A stretch of 64,000 nt of DNA from Metallyticus violacea. Its lineage: Eukaryota > Arthropoda > Insecta > Mantodea > Metallyticidae. Positions within the stretch are counted from its first letter, which is position 1; each line of letters opens with the position of its first letter. The stretch lies in NCBI GenBank assembly GCA_030762175.1, contig JAUJEO010000019.1, forward strand, positions 6,454,001-6,518,000. Reading direction: 5' to 3'. The position numbers were made by a program, and so were the translations under genes. Shown in pieces: positions 11,105 to 23,902 of this stretch. The notes under the pieces were generated by a model that was not told the DNA's origin, made no database searches, and worked only from the letters and a program-made list of their open reading frames with translations.

Positions 11105-12860
11105 TTGATAGCCTCAGACAAGCATATTATGCGCAAAGAATCTCGAAAAGAAAAAAATTTTTTTTCGAAGTTTGGAAACTTCCTTAGAATCACTTTTTTT
11201 CCATTCTTATTTGATATAACTTGTTCTCTTTTATTATACTTGTTTGATAGCCTTAGACAAGCATATTATGCGCAAAGAATCTCGAAAAGAAAAAAATTTT
11301 TTTTCGAAGTTTGGAAACTTCGTTAGAATCACTATTTTTCCGTTCTTATTTAAGATTACTGGTTCTCTTTCATTATACTAGTTTGATAGCCTCAGACAAG
11401 CATATTATGCGCAAAGAATCTCGAAAAGAAAAAAATTTTTTTTCGAAGTTTGGAAACTTCCTTAGAATCACTTTTTTTCCATTCTTATTTGAGATAACTT
11501 GTTCTCTTTCATTATACTTGTTGGATAGCCTTAGACAAGCATATTATGCGCAAAGAATCTCGAAAAGAAAAAAATTTTTTTTCGAAGTTTGGAAACTTCG
11601 TTAGAATCACTTTCTTTCCGTTCTTATTTAAGATTACTGGTTCTCTTTCTATATACTAGTTTGATAGCCTCAGACAAGCATATTATGCGCAAAGAATCTC
11701 GAAAAGAAATAAATTTTTTTTCGAAGTTTGGAAACTTCCTTAGAATCACTTTTTTTCCATTCTTATTTGAGATAACTTGTTCTCTTTCATTATACTTGTT
11801 TGATAGCCTTAGACAAGCATATTATGCGCAAAGAATCTCGAAAAGAAAAAAATTTTTTTTCGAAGTTTGGAAACTTCGTTAGAATCACTTTTTTTCCGTT
11901 CTTATTTAAGATTACTGGTTCTCTTTCATTATACTAGTTTGATAGCCTCAGACAAGCATATTATGCGCAAAGAATCTCGAAAAGAAAAAAATTTTTTTTC
12001 GAAGTTTGGAAACTTCGTTAGAATCACTTTTTTTCCGTTCTTATTTGAGATAACTTGTTCTCTTTCATTATACTAGTTTGATAGCCTTAGACAAGCATAT
12101 TATTCGCAAAGAATCTCGAAAAGAAAAAAAATTTTTTTCGAAGTTTGGAAACTTCGTTAGAATCACTTTTTTTCCGTTCTTATTTAAGATTACTGGTTCT
12201 CTTTCATTATACTAGTTTGATAGCCACAGACAAGCATATTATGCGCAAAGAATCTCGAAAAGAAAAAAATTTTATTTCGAAGTTTGGAAACTTCGTTAGA
12301 ATCACTTTTTTTCCATTCTTATTTGAGATAACTTGTTCTCTTTCATTATACTAGTTTGATAGCCTCAGAAAAGCATATTATGCGCAAAGAATCTCTAAAA
12401 GAAAAAATTTTTTTTTCGAAGTTGGGAAACTTCGTTAGAATCACTTTTTTTCCGTTCTTATTTGAGATAACTGGTTCTCTTTCATTATACTAGTTTGATA
12501 GCCTCAGAAAAGCATAGGTATGCGCAAAGAATCTCGAAAAGAAAAAAATTTTTTTTCGAAGTTTGGAAACTTCGTTAGAATCACTTTTTTTCCGTTCTTA
12601 TTTGAGATAACTGGTTCTCTTTCATTATACTAGTTTGATAGCCTCAGACAAGCATATTATGCGCAAAGAATCTCGAAAAGAAAAAAATTTTTTTTCGAAG
12701 TTTGGAAACTTCCTTAGAATCACTTTTTTTCCATTCTTATTTGAGATAACTTGTTCTCTTTCATTATACTAGTTTGATAGCCTTAGACAAGCATATTATG
12801 CGCAAAGAATCTCGAAAAGAAAAAAATTTTTTTTCGAAGTTTGGAAACTTCGTTAGAATC
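11105..12860. repeat. 1.75-kb block nearly identical to 32.6-34.4 kb
   Basis: It pairs with 32636-34391 at a constant offset of 21531. Shared rare features are 'gatataac' with 'cttttattatac' (about 11213), 'cttgttggatag', 'tctatatac' (about 11649), 'tattattcgc' (12101), 'gccacagac' and the 'cataggta' monomer at 12512. I counted about four differences: 'actattttt' at 11334, an A-to-T change at about 11710, A8T7 against A9T6 at about 12130, and 'gttggg' at 12423. The match ends inside a chimeric monomer at about 12850. Confidence 0.8.
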
Positions 12861-12929
12861 ACTTTTTTTCCATTCTTATTTGAGATAACTTGTTCTCTTT
12901 CATTATACTTGTTTGATAGCCTTAGACAA
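12791..12929. repeat. Chimeric monomer at the edge of the 1.75-kb block
   Basis: The left half has the G-class 'cttcgttag' (12848) and the right half the C-class 'ccattc', 'gagataacttg' and 'tacttg'. In most copies the two diagnostic sites go together. The equivalent copy at 34322 stays G class throughout. The switch lies between the two sites, about 20 bp apart, and coincides with the end of the long match, so this is a good candidate exchange point. Confidence 0.7.
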
Positions 12930-13699
12930 GCATATTATGCGCAAAGAATCTCGAAAAGAAAAAAATTTTTTTTCGAAGTTTGGAAACTTCGTTAGAATCA
13001 CTTTTTTTCCGTTCTTATTTGAGATAACTGGTTCTCTTTCATTATACTAGTTTGATAGACTCAGACAAGCATATTATGCGCAAAGAATCTCGAAAAGAAA
13101 AAAATTTTTTTTCGAAGTTTGGAAACTTCCTTAGAATCACTTTTTTTCCATTCTTATTTGAGATAACTTGTTCTCTTTCATTATACTTGTTTGATAGCCT
13201 TAGACAAGCATATTATGCGCAAAGAATCTCGAAAAGAAAACAATTTTTTTTCGAAGTTTGGAAACTTCGTTATAATCACTTTTTTCCGTTCTTATTTAAG
13301 ATTACTGGTTCTCTTTCATTATACTAGTTTGATAGCATCAGACAAGCATATTATGCGCAAAGAATCTCGAAAAGAAAAAAATTTTTTTTCGAAGTTTGGA
13401 AACTTCGTTAGAATCACTTTTTTTCCGTTCTTATTTGAGATAACTTGTTCTCTTTCATTATACTCGTTTGATAGCCTTAGACAAGCATATTATGCGCAAA
13501 GAATCTCGAAAAGAAAAAATTTTTTTTTCGAAGTTAGGAAACTTCGTTATAATCACTTTTTTTCCGTTCTTATTTAAGATTACTGGTTCTCTTTCATTAT
13601 ACTAGTTTGATAGCCTCAGACAAGCATATTTTGCGCAAAGAATCTCGAAAAGATTAAAATTTTATTTCGAAGTTTGGAAACTTCGTTAGAATCACTTTT

Positions 13700-16548
13700 T
13701 TTCCGTTCTTATTTGACATAACTGGTTCTCTTTCATTATACTAGTTTGATAGCCTCAGACAAGCATATTATGCGCAAAGAATCTCGAAAAGAAAAAAAAT
13801 TTTTTTCGAAGTTTGGAAACTTCCTTAGAATCACTTTTTTTCCATTCTTATTTGAGATAACTTGTTCTCTTTCATTATACTAGTTTGATAGCCTTAGACA
13901 AGCATATTATGCGCAAAGAATCTCGAAAAGAAAAAAATTTTTTTTCGAAGTTTGGAAACTTCTTTAGAATCACTTTTTTTCCGTTCTTATTTAAGATAAC
14001 TTGTTCTCTTTCATTATACTAGTTTGATAGCCTTAGACAAGCATATTATGCGCAAAGAATCTCGAAAAGAAAAAAAATTTTTTTCGAAGTTTGGAAACTT
14101 CCTTAGAATCACTTTTTTTCCATTCTTATTTGAGATAACTTGTTCTCTTTCATTATACTTGTTTGATAGCCTTAGACAAGCATATTATGCGCAAAGAATC
14201 TCGAAAAGAAAAAAATTTTTTTTCGAAGTTTGGAAACTTCGTTAGAATCACTTTTTTTCCGTTCTTATTTAAGATTACTGGTTCTCTTTCATTATACTAG
14301 TTTGATAGCCTCAGACAAGCATATTATGCGCAAAGAATCTCGAAAAGAAAAAAATTTTTTTTCGAAGTTTGGAAACTTCGTTAGAATCACTTTTTTTCCG
14401 TTCTTATTTGAGATAACTTGTTCTCTTTCATTATACTAGTTTGATAGCCTTAGACAAGCATATTATGCGCAAAGAATCTCGAAAGGAAAAAAAGTTTTTT
14501 TCGAAGTTTGGAAACTTCGTTAGAATCACTTTTTTTCCGTTCTTATTTAAGATTACTGGTTCTCTTTCATTATACTAGTTTGATAGCCTCAGACAAGCAT
14601 ATTATGCGCAAAGAATCTCGAAAAGAAAAAAATTTTATTTCGAAGTTTGGAAACTTCGTTAGAATCACTTTTTTTCCGTTCTTATTTGAGATAACTTGTT
14701 CTCTTTCATTATACTAGTTTGATAGCCTTAGACAAGCATATTATGCGCAAAGAATCTCGAAAAGAAAAAAATTTTTTTTCGAAGTTTGGAAACTTCCTTA
14801 GAATCACTTTTTTTCCATTCTTATTTGAGATAACTTGTTCTCTTTCATTATACTTGTTTGATAGCCTTAGACAAGCATATTATGCGCAAAGAATCTAGAA
14901 AAGAAAAAATTTTTTTTTCGAAGATTGGAAACCTCGTTAGAATCACTTTTTTCCGTTCTTATTTGAGATAACTGGTTCTCTTTCATTATACTAGTTTGAT
15001 AGTCTCAGAAAAGCATATTATGCGCAAAGAATCTCGAAAAGAAAAAAATTTTTTTTCGAAGTTTGGAAACTTCCTTAGAATCACTTTTTTTCCATTCTTA
15101 TTTGAGATAACTTGTTCTCTTTCATTATACTAGTTTGATAGCCTTAGACAAGCATATTATGCGCAAAGAATCTCGAAAAGAAAAAAATTTTTTTTCGAAG
15201 TTTGGAAACTTCCTTAGAATCACTTTTTTTCCATTCTTATTTGAGATAACTTGTTCTCTTTCATTATACTAGTTTGATAGCCTTAGACAAGCATATTATG
15301 CGCAAAGAATCTCGAAAAGAAAAAAATTTTTTTTCGAAGTTTGGAAACTTCGTTAGAATCACTTTTTTTCCGTTCTTATTTAAGATAACTTGTTCTCTTT
15401 CATTATACTAGTTTGATAGCCTTAGACAAGCATATTATGCGCAAAGAATCTCGAAAAGAAAAAAAATTTTTTCGAAATTTGGAAACTTCCTTAGAATCAC
15501 TTTTTTTCCATTCTTATTTGAGATAACTTGTTCTCTTTCATTATACTTGTTTGATAGCCTTAGACAAGCATATTATGCGCAAAGAATCTAGAAAAGAAAA
15601 AAATTTTTTTTCGAAGATTGGAAACCTCGTTAGAATTACTTTTTTTCCGTTCTTATTTGAGATAACTGGTTCTCTTTCATTATACTAGTTTGATAGCCTC
15701 AGACAAGCACATTATGCGCAAAGAATCTCGAAAAGAAAAAAAATTTTTTTCGAAGTTTGGAAACTTCCTTAGAATCACTTTTTTTCCATTCTTATTTGAG
15801 ATAGCTTGTTCTCTTTCATTATACTAGTTTGATAGCCTTAGACAAGCATATTATGCGCAAAGAATCTCGAAAAGAAAAAAAATTTTTTTCGAAGTTTGGA
15901 AACTTCCTTAGAATCACTTTTTTTCCATTCTTATTTGAGATAGCTTGTTCTCTTTCATTATACTTGTTTGATAGCCTTAGACAAGCATAATATGCGCAAA
16001 GAATCTCGAAAAGAAAAAAATTTTTTTTCGAAGATTGGAAACTTCGTTAGAATCACTTTTTTTCCGTTCTTATTTGAGATAACTGGTTCTCTTTCATTAT
16101 ACTAGTTTGATAGCCTCAGACAAGCATATTATGCGAAAAGAATCTCGAAAAGAAAAAAATTTTTTTTCGAAGTTTGGAAACTTCCTTAGAATCACTTTTT
16201 TTCCATTCTTATTTGAGATAACTTGTTCTCTTTCATTATACTTGTTTGATAGCCTTAGACAAGCATATTATGCGCAAAGAATCTCGAAAAGAAAAAAATT
16301 TTTTTTCGAAGTTTGGAAACTTCGTTATAATCACTTTTTTCCGTTCTTATTTAAGATTACTGGTTCTCTTTCATTATACTAGTTTGATAGCCTCAGACAA
16401 GCATATTATGCGCAAAGAATCTCGAAAAGAAAAAAATTTTTTTTCGAAGTTTGGAAACTTCGTTAGAATCACTTTTTTTCCGTTCTTATTTGAGATAACT
16501 TGTTCTCTTTCATTATACTAGTTTGATAGCCTTAGACAAGCATATTAT
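13700..16548. repeat. Left-domain repeat, copy 1 of three
   Basis: The monomer order matches 19536-22385 at an offset of about 5836 (42 monomers) and 26335-29184 at about 12635. Shared markers include 'cgaaaggaaaaaaag' (about 14481, 20318, 27117), 'gcacattatgcgc' (about 15708), 'gagatagcttg' and 'gcgaaaag' (16133). After 16548 this copy agrees with copy 3 (29184-30156) and not copy 2, which switches to 'aaatattctc'. Confidence 0.75.
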
Positions 16549-19500
16549 GCGCAAAGAATCTCGAAAAGAAAAAATTTTTTTTTCGAAGTTAGGAAACTTC
16601 GTTAGAATCACTTTTTTTCCGTTCTTATTTAAGATTACTGGTTCTCTTTCATTATACTAGTTTGATAGCCTCAGACAAGCATATTTTGCGCAAAGAATGT
16701 CGAAAAGATTAAAATTTTATTTCGAAGTTTGGAAACTTCGTTAGAATCACTTTTTTTTCGTTCTTATTTGAGATAACTGGTTCTCTTTCATTATACTAGT
16801 TTGATAGCCTCAGACAAGCATATTATGCGCAAAGAATCTCGAAAAGAAAAAAATTTTTTTTCGAAGTTTGGAAACTTCCTTAGAATCACTTTTTTTCCAT
16901 TCTTATTTGAGATAACTTGTTCTCTTTCATTATACTAGTTTGATAGCCTTAGACTAGCATATTATGCGCAAACAATCTCGAAAAGAAAAAAATTTTTTTT
17001 CGAAGTTTGGAAACTTCGTTAGAATCACTTTTTTTCCGTTCTTATTTAAGATAACTTGTTCTCTTTCATTATACTAGTTTGATAGCCTTAGACAAGCATA
17101 TTATGCGCAAAGAATCTCGAAAAGAAAAAAATTTTTTTTCGAAGTTTGGAAACTTCCTTAGAATCACTTTTTTTCCATTCTTATTTGAGATAACTTGTTC
17201 TCTTTCATTATACTTGTTTGATAGCCTTAGACAAGCATATTATGCGCAAAGAATCTCGAAAAGAAAAAAATTTTTTTTCGAAGTTTGGAAACTTCGTTAT
17301 AATCACTTTTTTTCCGTTCTTATTTGAGATAACTGGTTCTCTTTCATTATACTAGTTTGATAGCCTCAGACAAGCATATTATGCGCAAAGAATCACGAAA
17401 AGAAAAAAATTTTTTTTCGAAGTTTGGAAACTTCGTTAGAATCACTTTTTTTCCGTTCTTATTTGAGATAACTTGTTCTCTTTCATTATACTAGTTTGAT
17501 AGCCTTAGACAAGCATATTATGCGCAAATATTCTCGAAAAGAAAAAAATTTTTTTTCGAAGTTTGGAAACTTCGTTAGAATCACTTTTTTTCCGTTCTTA
17601 TTTAAGATAACTTGTTCTCTTTCATTATACTAGTTTGATAGCCTTAGACAAGCATATTATGCGCAAAGAATCTCGAAAAGAAAAAAATTTTTTTTCGAAG
17701 TTTGGAAACTTCGTTAGAATCACTATTTTTCCGTTCTTATTTGAGATAACTGGTTCTCTTTCATTATACTAGTTTGATAGCCTCAGACAAGCATATTATG
17801 CGCAAAGAATCTCGAAAAGAAAAAAATTTTTTTTCTAAGTTTGGAAACTTCCTTAGAATCACTTTTTTTCCATTCTTATTTGAGATAACTTGTTCTCTTT
17901 CATTATACTTGTTTGATAGCCTTAGACAAGCATATTATGCGCAAAGAATCTCGAAAAGAAAAAAATTTTTTTTCGAAGTTTGGAAACTTCGTTAGAATCA
18001 CTTTTTTTCCGTTCTTATTTAAGATTACTGGTTCTCTTTCATTATACTAGTTTGATAGCCTCAGACAAGCATATTATGCGCAAAGAATCTCGAAAAGAAA
18101 AAAATTTTTTTTCGAAGTTTGGAAACTTCGTTAGAATCTCTTTTTTTCCGTTCTTATTTGAGATAACTTGTTCTCTTTCATTATACTAGTTTGATAGCCT
18201 TAGACAAGCATATTATGCGCAAAGAATCTCGAAAAGAAAAAAATTTTTTTTCGAAGTTTGGAAACTTCGTTAGAATCACTTTTTTTCCGTTCTTATTTAA
18301 GATTACTGGTTCTCTTTCATTATACTAGTTTGATAGCCTCAGACAAGCATATTATGCGCAAAGAAACTCGAAAAGAAAAAAATTTTATTTCGAAGTTTGG
18401 AAACTTCGTTAGAATCACTTTTTTTCCGTTCTTATTTGAGATAACTGGTTCTCTTTCATTATACTAGTTTGATAGCCTCAGACAAGCATATTATGCGCAA
18501 AGAATCTCGAAAAGAAAAAAATTTTTTTTCGAAGTTTGGAAACTTCCTTAGAATCACAATTTTTCCATTCTTATTTGAGATAACTTGTTCTCTTTCATTA
18601 TACTAGTTTGATAGCCTTAGACCAGCATATTATGCGCAAAGAATCTGGAAAAGAAAAAAATTTTTTTTCGAAGTTTGGAAACTTCGTTAGAATCACTTTT
18701 TTTCCGTTCTTATTTAAGATAACTTGTTCTCTTTCATTATACTAGTTTGATAGCCTTAGACAAGCATATTATGCGCAAAGAATCTCGAAAATAAAAAAAT
18801 TTTTTTTCGAAGTTTGGAAACTTCATTAGAATCACTTTTTTTCCGTTCTTATTCAAGATTACTGGTTCTCTTTCATTATACTAGTTTGATAGCCTCAGAC
18901 AAGCATATTATGCGCAAAGAATTGTCGAAAAGAAAAAAATTTTATTTCGAAGTTTGGAAACTTCGTTAGAATCACTTTTTTTCGTTCTTATTTGAGATAA
19001 CTGGTTCTCTTTCATTATACTAGTTTGATAGCCTCAGAAAAGCATATTATGCGCAAAGAATCTCTAAAAGAAAAAAAATTTTTTTCGAAGTTTGGAAACT
19101 TCGTTAGAATCACTTTTTTTCCGTTCTTATTTGAGATAACTGGTTCTCTTTCATTATACTAGTTTGATAGCCTCAGAAAAGCATAGGTATGCCCAAAGAT
19201 TCTCGAAAAGAAAATAAATTTTTTTCGAAGTTTGGAAACTTCGTTAGAATCACTTTTTTTCCGTTCTTATTTGAGATAACTGGTTCTCTTTCATTATACT
19301 AGTTTGATAGCCTCAGACAAGCATATTATGCGCAAAGAATCTCGAAAAGAAAAAAATTTTTTTTCGAAGTTTGGAAACTTCCTTAGAATCACTTTTTTTC
19401 CATTCTTATTTGATATAACTTGTTCTCTTTTATTATACTTGTTTGATAGCCTTAGACAAGCATATTATGCGCAAAGAATCTCGAAAAGAAAAAAATTTTT

Positions 19501-21969
19501 TTTCGAAGTTTGGAAACTTCGTTAGAATCACTTTTTTTCCGTTCTTATTTGAGATAACTGGTTCTCTTTCATTATACTAGTTTGATAGCCTCAGACAAGC
19601 ATATTATGCGCAAAGAATCTCGAAAAGAAAAAAATTTTTTTTCGAAGTTTGGAAACTTCCTTAGAATCACTTTTTTTCCATTCTTATTTGAGATAACTTG
19701 TTCTCTTTCATTATACTAGTTTGATAGCCTTAGACAAGCATATTATGCGCAAAGAATCTCGAAAAGAAAAAAATTTTTTTTCGAAGTTTGGAAACTTCTT
19801 TAGAATCACTTTTTTTCCGTTCTTATTTAAGATAACTTGTTCTCTTTCATTATACTAGTTTGATAGCCTTAGACAAGCATATTATGCGCAAAGAATCTCG
19901 AAAAGAAAAAAAATTTTTTTCGAAGTTTGGAAACTTCCTTAGAATCACTTTTTTTCCATTCTTATTTGAGATAACTTGTTCTCTTTCATTATACTTGTTT
20001 GATAGCCTTAGACAAGCATATTATGCGCAAAGAATCTCGAAAAGAAAAAAATTTTTTTTCGAAGTTTGGAAACTTCGTTAGAATCACTTTTTTTCCGTTC
20101 TTATTTAAGATTACTGGTTCTCTTTCATTATACTAGTTTGATAGCCTCAGACAAGCATATTATGCGCAAAGAATCTCGAAAAGAAAAAAATTTTTTTTCG
20201 AAGTTTGGAAACTTCGTTAGAATCACTTTTTTTCCGTTCTTATTTGAGATAACTTGTTCTCTTTCATTATACTAGTTTGATAGCCTTAGACAAGCATATT
20301 ATGCGCAAAGAATCTCGAAAGGAAAAAAAGTTTTTTTCGAAGTTTGGAAACTTCGTTAGAATCACTTTTTTTCCGTTCTTATTTAAGATTACTGGTTCTC
20401 TTTCATTATACTAGTTTGATAGCCTCAGACAAGCATATTATGCGCAAAGAATCTCGAAAAGAAAAAAATTTTATTTCGAAGTTTGGAAACTTCGTTAGAA
20501 TCACTTTTTTTCCGTTCTTATTTGAGATAACTTGTTCTCTTTCATTATACTAGTTTGATAGCCTTAGACAAGCATATTATGCGCAAAGAATCTCGAAAAG
20601 AAAAAAATTTTTTTTCGAAGTTTGGAAACTTCCTTAGAATCACTTTTTTTCCATTCTTATTTGAGATAACTTGTTCTCTTTCATTATACTTGTTTGATAG
20701 CCTTAGACAAGCATATTATGCGCAAAGAATCTAGAAAAGAAAAAATTTTTTTTTCGAAGATTGGAAACCTCGTTAGAATCACTTTTTTCCGTTCTTATTT
20801 GAGATAACTGGTTCTCTTTCATTATACTAGTTTGATAAACTCAGAAAAGCATATTATGCGCAAAGAATCTCGAAAAGAAAAAAATTTTTTTTCGAAGTTT
20901 GGAAACTTCCTTAGAATCACTTTTTTTCCATTCTTATTTGAGATAACTTGTTCTCTTTCATTATACTAGTTTGATAGCCTTAGACAAGCATATTATGCGC
21001 AAAGAATCTCGAAAAGAAAAAAATTTTTTTTCGAAGTTTGGAAACTTCCTTAGAATCACTTTTTTTCCATTCTTATTTGAGATAACTTGTTCTCTTTCAT
21101 TATACTAGTTTGATAGCCTTAGACAAGCATATTATGCGCAAAGAATCTCGAAAAGAAAAAAATTTTTTTTCGAAGTTTGGAAACTTCGTTAGAATCACTT
21201 TTTTTCCGTTCTTATTTAAGATAACTTGTTCTCTTTCATTATACTAGTTTGATAGCCTTAGACAAGCATATTATGCGCAAAGAATCTCGAAAAGAAAAAA
21301 AATTTTTTTCGAAATTTGGAAACTTCCTTAGAATCACTTTTTTTCCATTCTTATTTGAGATAACTTGTTCTCTTTCATTATACTTGTTTGATAGCCTTAG
21401 ACAAGCATATTATGCGCAAAGAATCTAGAAAAGAAAAAAATTTTTTTTCGAAGATTGGAAACCTCGTTAGAATTACTTTTTTTCCGTTCTTATTTGAGAT
21501 AACTGGTTCTCTTTCATTATACTAGTTTGATAGCCTCAGACAAGCACATTATGCGCAAAGAATCTCGAAAAGAAAAAAAATTTTTTTCGAAGTTTGGAAA
21601 CTTCCTTAGAATCACTTTTTTTCCATTCTTATTTGAGATAGCTTGTTCTCTTTCATTATACTAGTTTGATAGCCTTAGACAAGCATATTATGCGCAAAGA
21701 ATCTCGAAAAGAAAAAAAATTTTTTTCGAAGTTTGGAAACTTCCTTAGAATCACTTTTTTTCCATTCTTATTTGAGATAACTTGTTCTCTTTCATTATAC
21801 TTGTTTGATAGCCTTAGACAAGCATAATATGCGCAAAGATTCTCGAAAAGAAAAAAATTTTTTTTCGAAGTTTGGAAACTTCGTTAGAATCACTTTTTTT
21901 CCGTTCTTATTTGAGATAACTGGTTCTCTTTCATTATACTAGTTTGATAGCCTCAGACAAGCATATTAT
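16133..21969. repeat. Left-domain HOR interval, 42 monomers
   Basis: It is bounded by 'gcgaaaag' at 16133 and 21970, 5837 bp. The stretch 17560-18780 matches 24081-25301 (offset 6521), with the shared private 'ttctaagttt' at about 17834 and 24355. At about 18781 two monomers present in the later copies are missing, including the one with 'catactatacgc' (about 25427 and 31959). The 'cataggtatgccc' monomer is at 19181. Confidence 0.65.
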
Positions 21970-22385
21970 GCGAAAAGAATCTCGAAAAGAAAAAAATTTT
22001 TTTTCGAAGTTTGGAAACTTCCTTAGAATCACTTTTTTTCCATTCTTATTTGAGATAACTTGTTCTCTTTCATTATACTTGTTTGATAGCCTTAGACAAG
22101 CATATTATGCGCAAAGAATCTCGAAAAGAAAAAAATTTTTTTTCGAAGTTTGGAAACTTCGTTATAATCACTTTTTTCCGTTCTTATTTAAGATTACTGG
22201 TTCTCTTTCATTATACTAGTTTGATAGCCTCAGACAAGCATATTATGCGCAAAGAATCTCGAAAAGAAAAAAATTTTTTTTCGAAGTTTGGAAACTTCGT
22301 TAGAATCACTTTTTTTCCGTTCTTATTTGAGATAACTTGTTCTCTTTCATTATACTAGTTTGATAGCCTTAGACAAGCATATTAT
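19536..22385. repeat. Left-domain repeat, copy 2 of three
   Basis: It matches copy 1 at 13700-16548 and copy 3 at 26335-29184 (offset 6799, 49 monomers minus 12 bp). A private change near 20834 reads 'gataaactcag' where the other copies have 'gatagtctcag'. The 12-bp deficit in the offset to copy 3 is accounted for by the 128-bp monomer just downstream and one short T run. Confidence 0.75.
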
Positions 22386-22659
22386 GCGCAAATATTCTCG
22401 AAAAGAAAAAAATTTTTTTTCGAAGTTTGGAAACTTCGTTAGAATCACTTTTTTTCCGTTCTTATTTGAGATAACTGGTTCTCTTTCATTATAGCCTCAG
22501 AAAAGCATATTATGCGCAAAGAATCTAGAAAAGAAAAAAATTTTTTTTCGAAGATTGGAAACCTCGTTAGAATCACTTTTTTTCCGTTCTTATTTGAGAT
22601 AACTGGTTCTCTTTCATTATACTAGTTTGATAGCCTCAGACAAGCATATTATGCGCAAA
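21421..22659. repeat. Nine-monomer tandem duplication, first copy
   Basis: The variant order 'tctagaaaag/gattggaaacctcgttagaatt', 'gcacatt', 'gatagcttg', 'cataatatg', 'gcgaaaag' and 'aaatattctc' is followed immediately by the same order at 22660. The offset is 1239 bp, which is 9 monomers less 12 bp: 11 from the short monomer at 22377 and 1 from a T6 run. The only other difference I noticed in the first 960 bp is 'aagattctcg' at 21837 against 'aagaatctcg' in the second copy, so the duplication looks recent. Confidence 0.8.
22377..22504. repeat. 128-bp monomer with an 11-bp deletion
   Basis: The usual 'cattatactagtttgatagc' is here 'cattatagc' at 22487-22495. Eleven bases are lost between two copies of ATA, leaving one. 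Both the SpeI-type ACTAGT and the following 'tttg' are gone. No other monomer in the window has this deletion, so it arose after the neighbouring duplication or was not copied by it. Confidence 0.9.
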
Positions 22660-23902
22660 GAATCTAGAAAAGAAAAAAATTTTTTTTCGAAGATTGGAAA
22701 CCTCGTTAGAATTACTTTTTTTCCGTTCTTATTTGAGATAACTGGTTCTCTTTCATTATACTAGTTTGATAGCCTCAGACAAGCACATTATGCGCAAAGA
22801 ATCTCGAAAAGAAAAAAAATTTTTTTCGAAGTTTGGAAACTTCCTTAGAATCACTTTTTTTCCATTCTTATTTGAGATAGCTTGTTCTCTTTCATTATAC
22901 TAGTTTGATAGCCTTAGACAAGCATATTATGCGCAAAGAATCTCGAAAAGAAAAAAAATTTTTTTCGAAGTTTGGAAACTTCCTTAGAATCACTTTTTTT
23001 CCATTCTTATTTGAGATAACTTGTTCTCTTTCATTATACTTGTTTGATAGCCTTAGACAAGCATAATATGCGCAAAGAATCTCGAAAAGAAAAAAATTTT
23101 TTTTCGAAGTTTGGAAACTTCGTTAGAATCACTTTTTTTCCGTTCTTATTTGAGATAACTGGTTCTCTTTCATTATACTAGTTTGATAGCCTCAGACAAG
23201 CATATTATGCGAAAAGAATCTCGAAAAGAAAAAAATTTTTTTTCGAAGTTTGGAAACTTCCTTAGAATCACTTTTTTTCCATTCTTATTTGAGATAACTT
23301 GTTCTCTTTCATTATACTTGTTTGATAGCCTTAGACAAGCATATTATGCGCAAAGAATCTCGAAAAGAAAAAAATTTTTTTTCGAAGTTTGGAAACTTCG
23401 TTATAATCACTTTTTTCCGTTCTTATTTAAGATTACTGGTTCTCTTTCATTATACTAGTTTGATAGCCTCAGACAAGCATATTATGCGCAAAGAATCTCG
23501 AAAAGAAAAAAATTTTTTTTCGAAGTTTGGAAACTTCGTTAGAATCACTTTTTTTCCGTTCTTATTTGAGATAACTTGTTCTCTTTCATTATACTAGTTT
23601 GATAGCCTTAGACAAGCATATTATGCGCAAATATTCTCGAAAAGAAAAAAATTTTTTTTCGAAGTTTGGAAACTTCGTTAGAATCACTTTTTTTCCGTTC
23701 TTATTTGAGATAACTGGTTCTCTTTCATTATACTAGTTTGATAGCCTCAGAAAAGCATATTATGCGCAAAGAATCTAGAAAAGAAAAAAATTTTTTTTCG
23801 AAGATTGGAAACCTCGTTAGAATCACTTTTTTTCCGTTCTTATTTGAGATAACTGGTTCTCTTTCATTATACTAGTTTGATAGCCTCAGACAAGCATATT
23901 AT
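22660..23902. repeat. Nine-monomer tandem duplication, second copy
   Basis: This is the partner of 21421-22659. It keeps the full-length monomer at 23616-23754 where the first copy has the 11-bp deletion. It continues at 23903 into the 'aataatctgg' monomer of the three-monomer cassette, as copy 3 does at 30435. The first copy instead restarts the duplicated segment. Confidence 0.8.

Larger units (their letters stand above)
8627..16132. repeat. Left-domain HOR interval, 54 monomers
   Basis: The interval lies between the 'gcgaaaag' marker at 8627 and the next at 16133, exactly 54x139 = 7506 bp. Its beginning, about 8600-9130, matches 16106-16636 at the same offset, including 'ttaggaaacttcg' (about 9084 and 16590). 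Within it are the three-monomer cassette at 9173, 'cataggta' monomers at 10981 and 12512, the 'tattgtgcgc' monomer at about 10567, the block shared with 32.6 kb, and the start at about 13700 of the 42-monomer repeat. Confidence 0.65.

Noticed and set aside
13191..13577. Longest open frame, 128 codons
   Set aside because: It is long only because one monomer has a T6 instead of T7 run (about 13280), which shifts the frame past the usual stop. It contains no motif or domain beyond three translated monomers.
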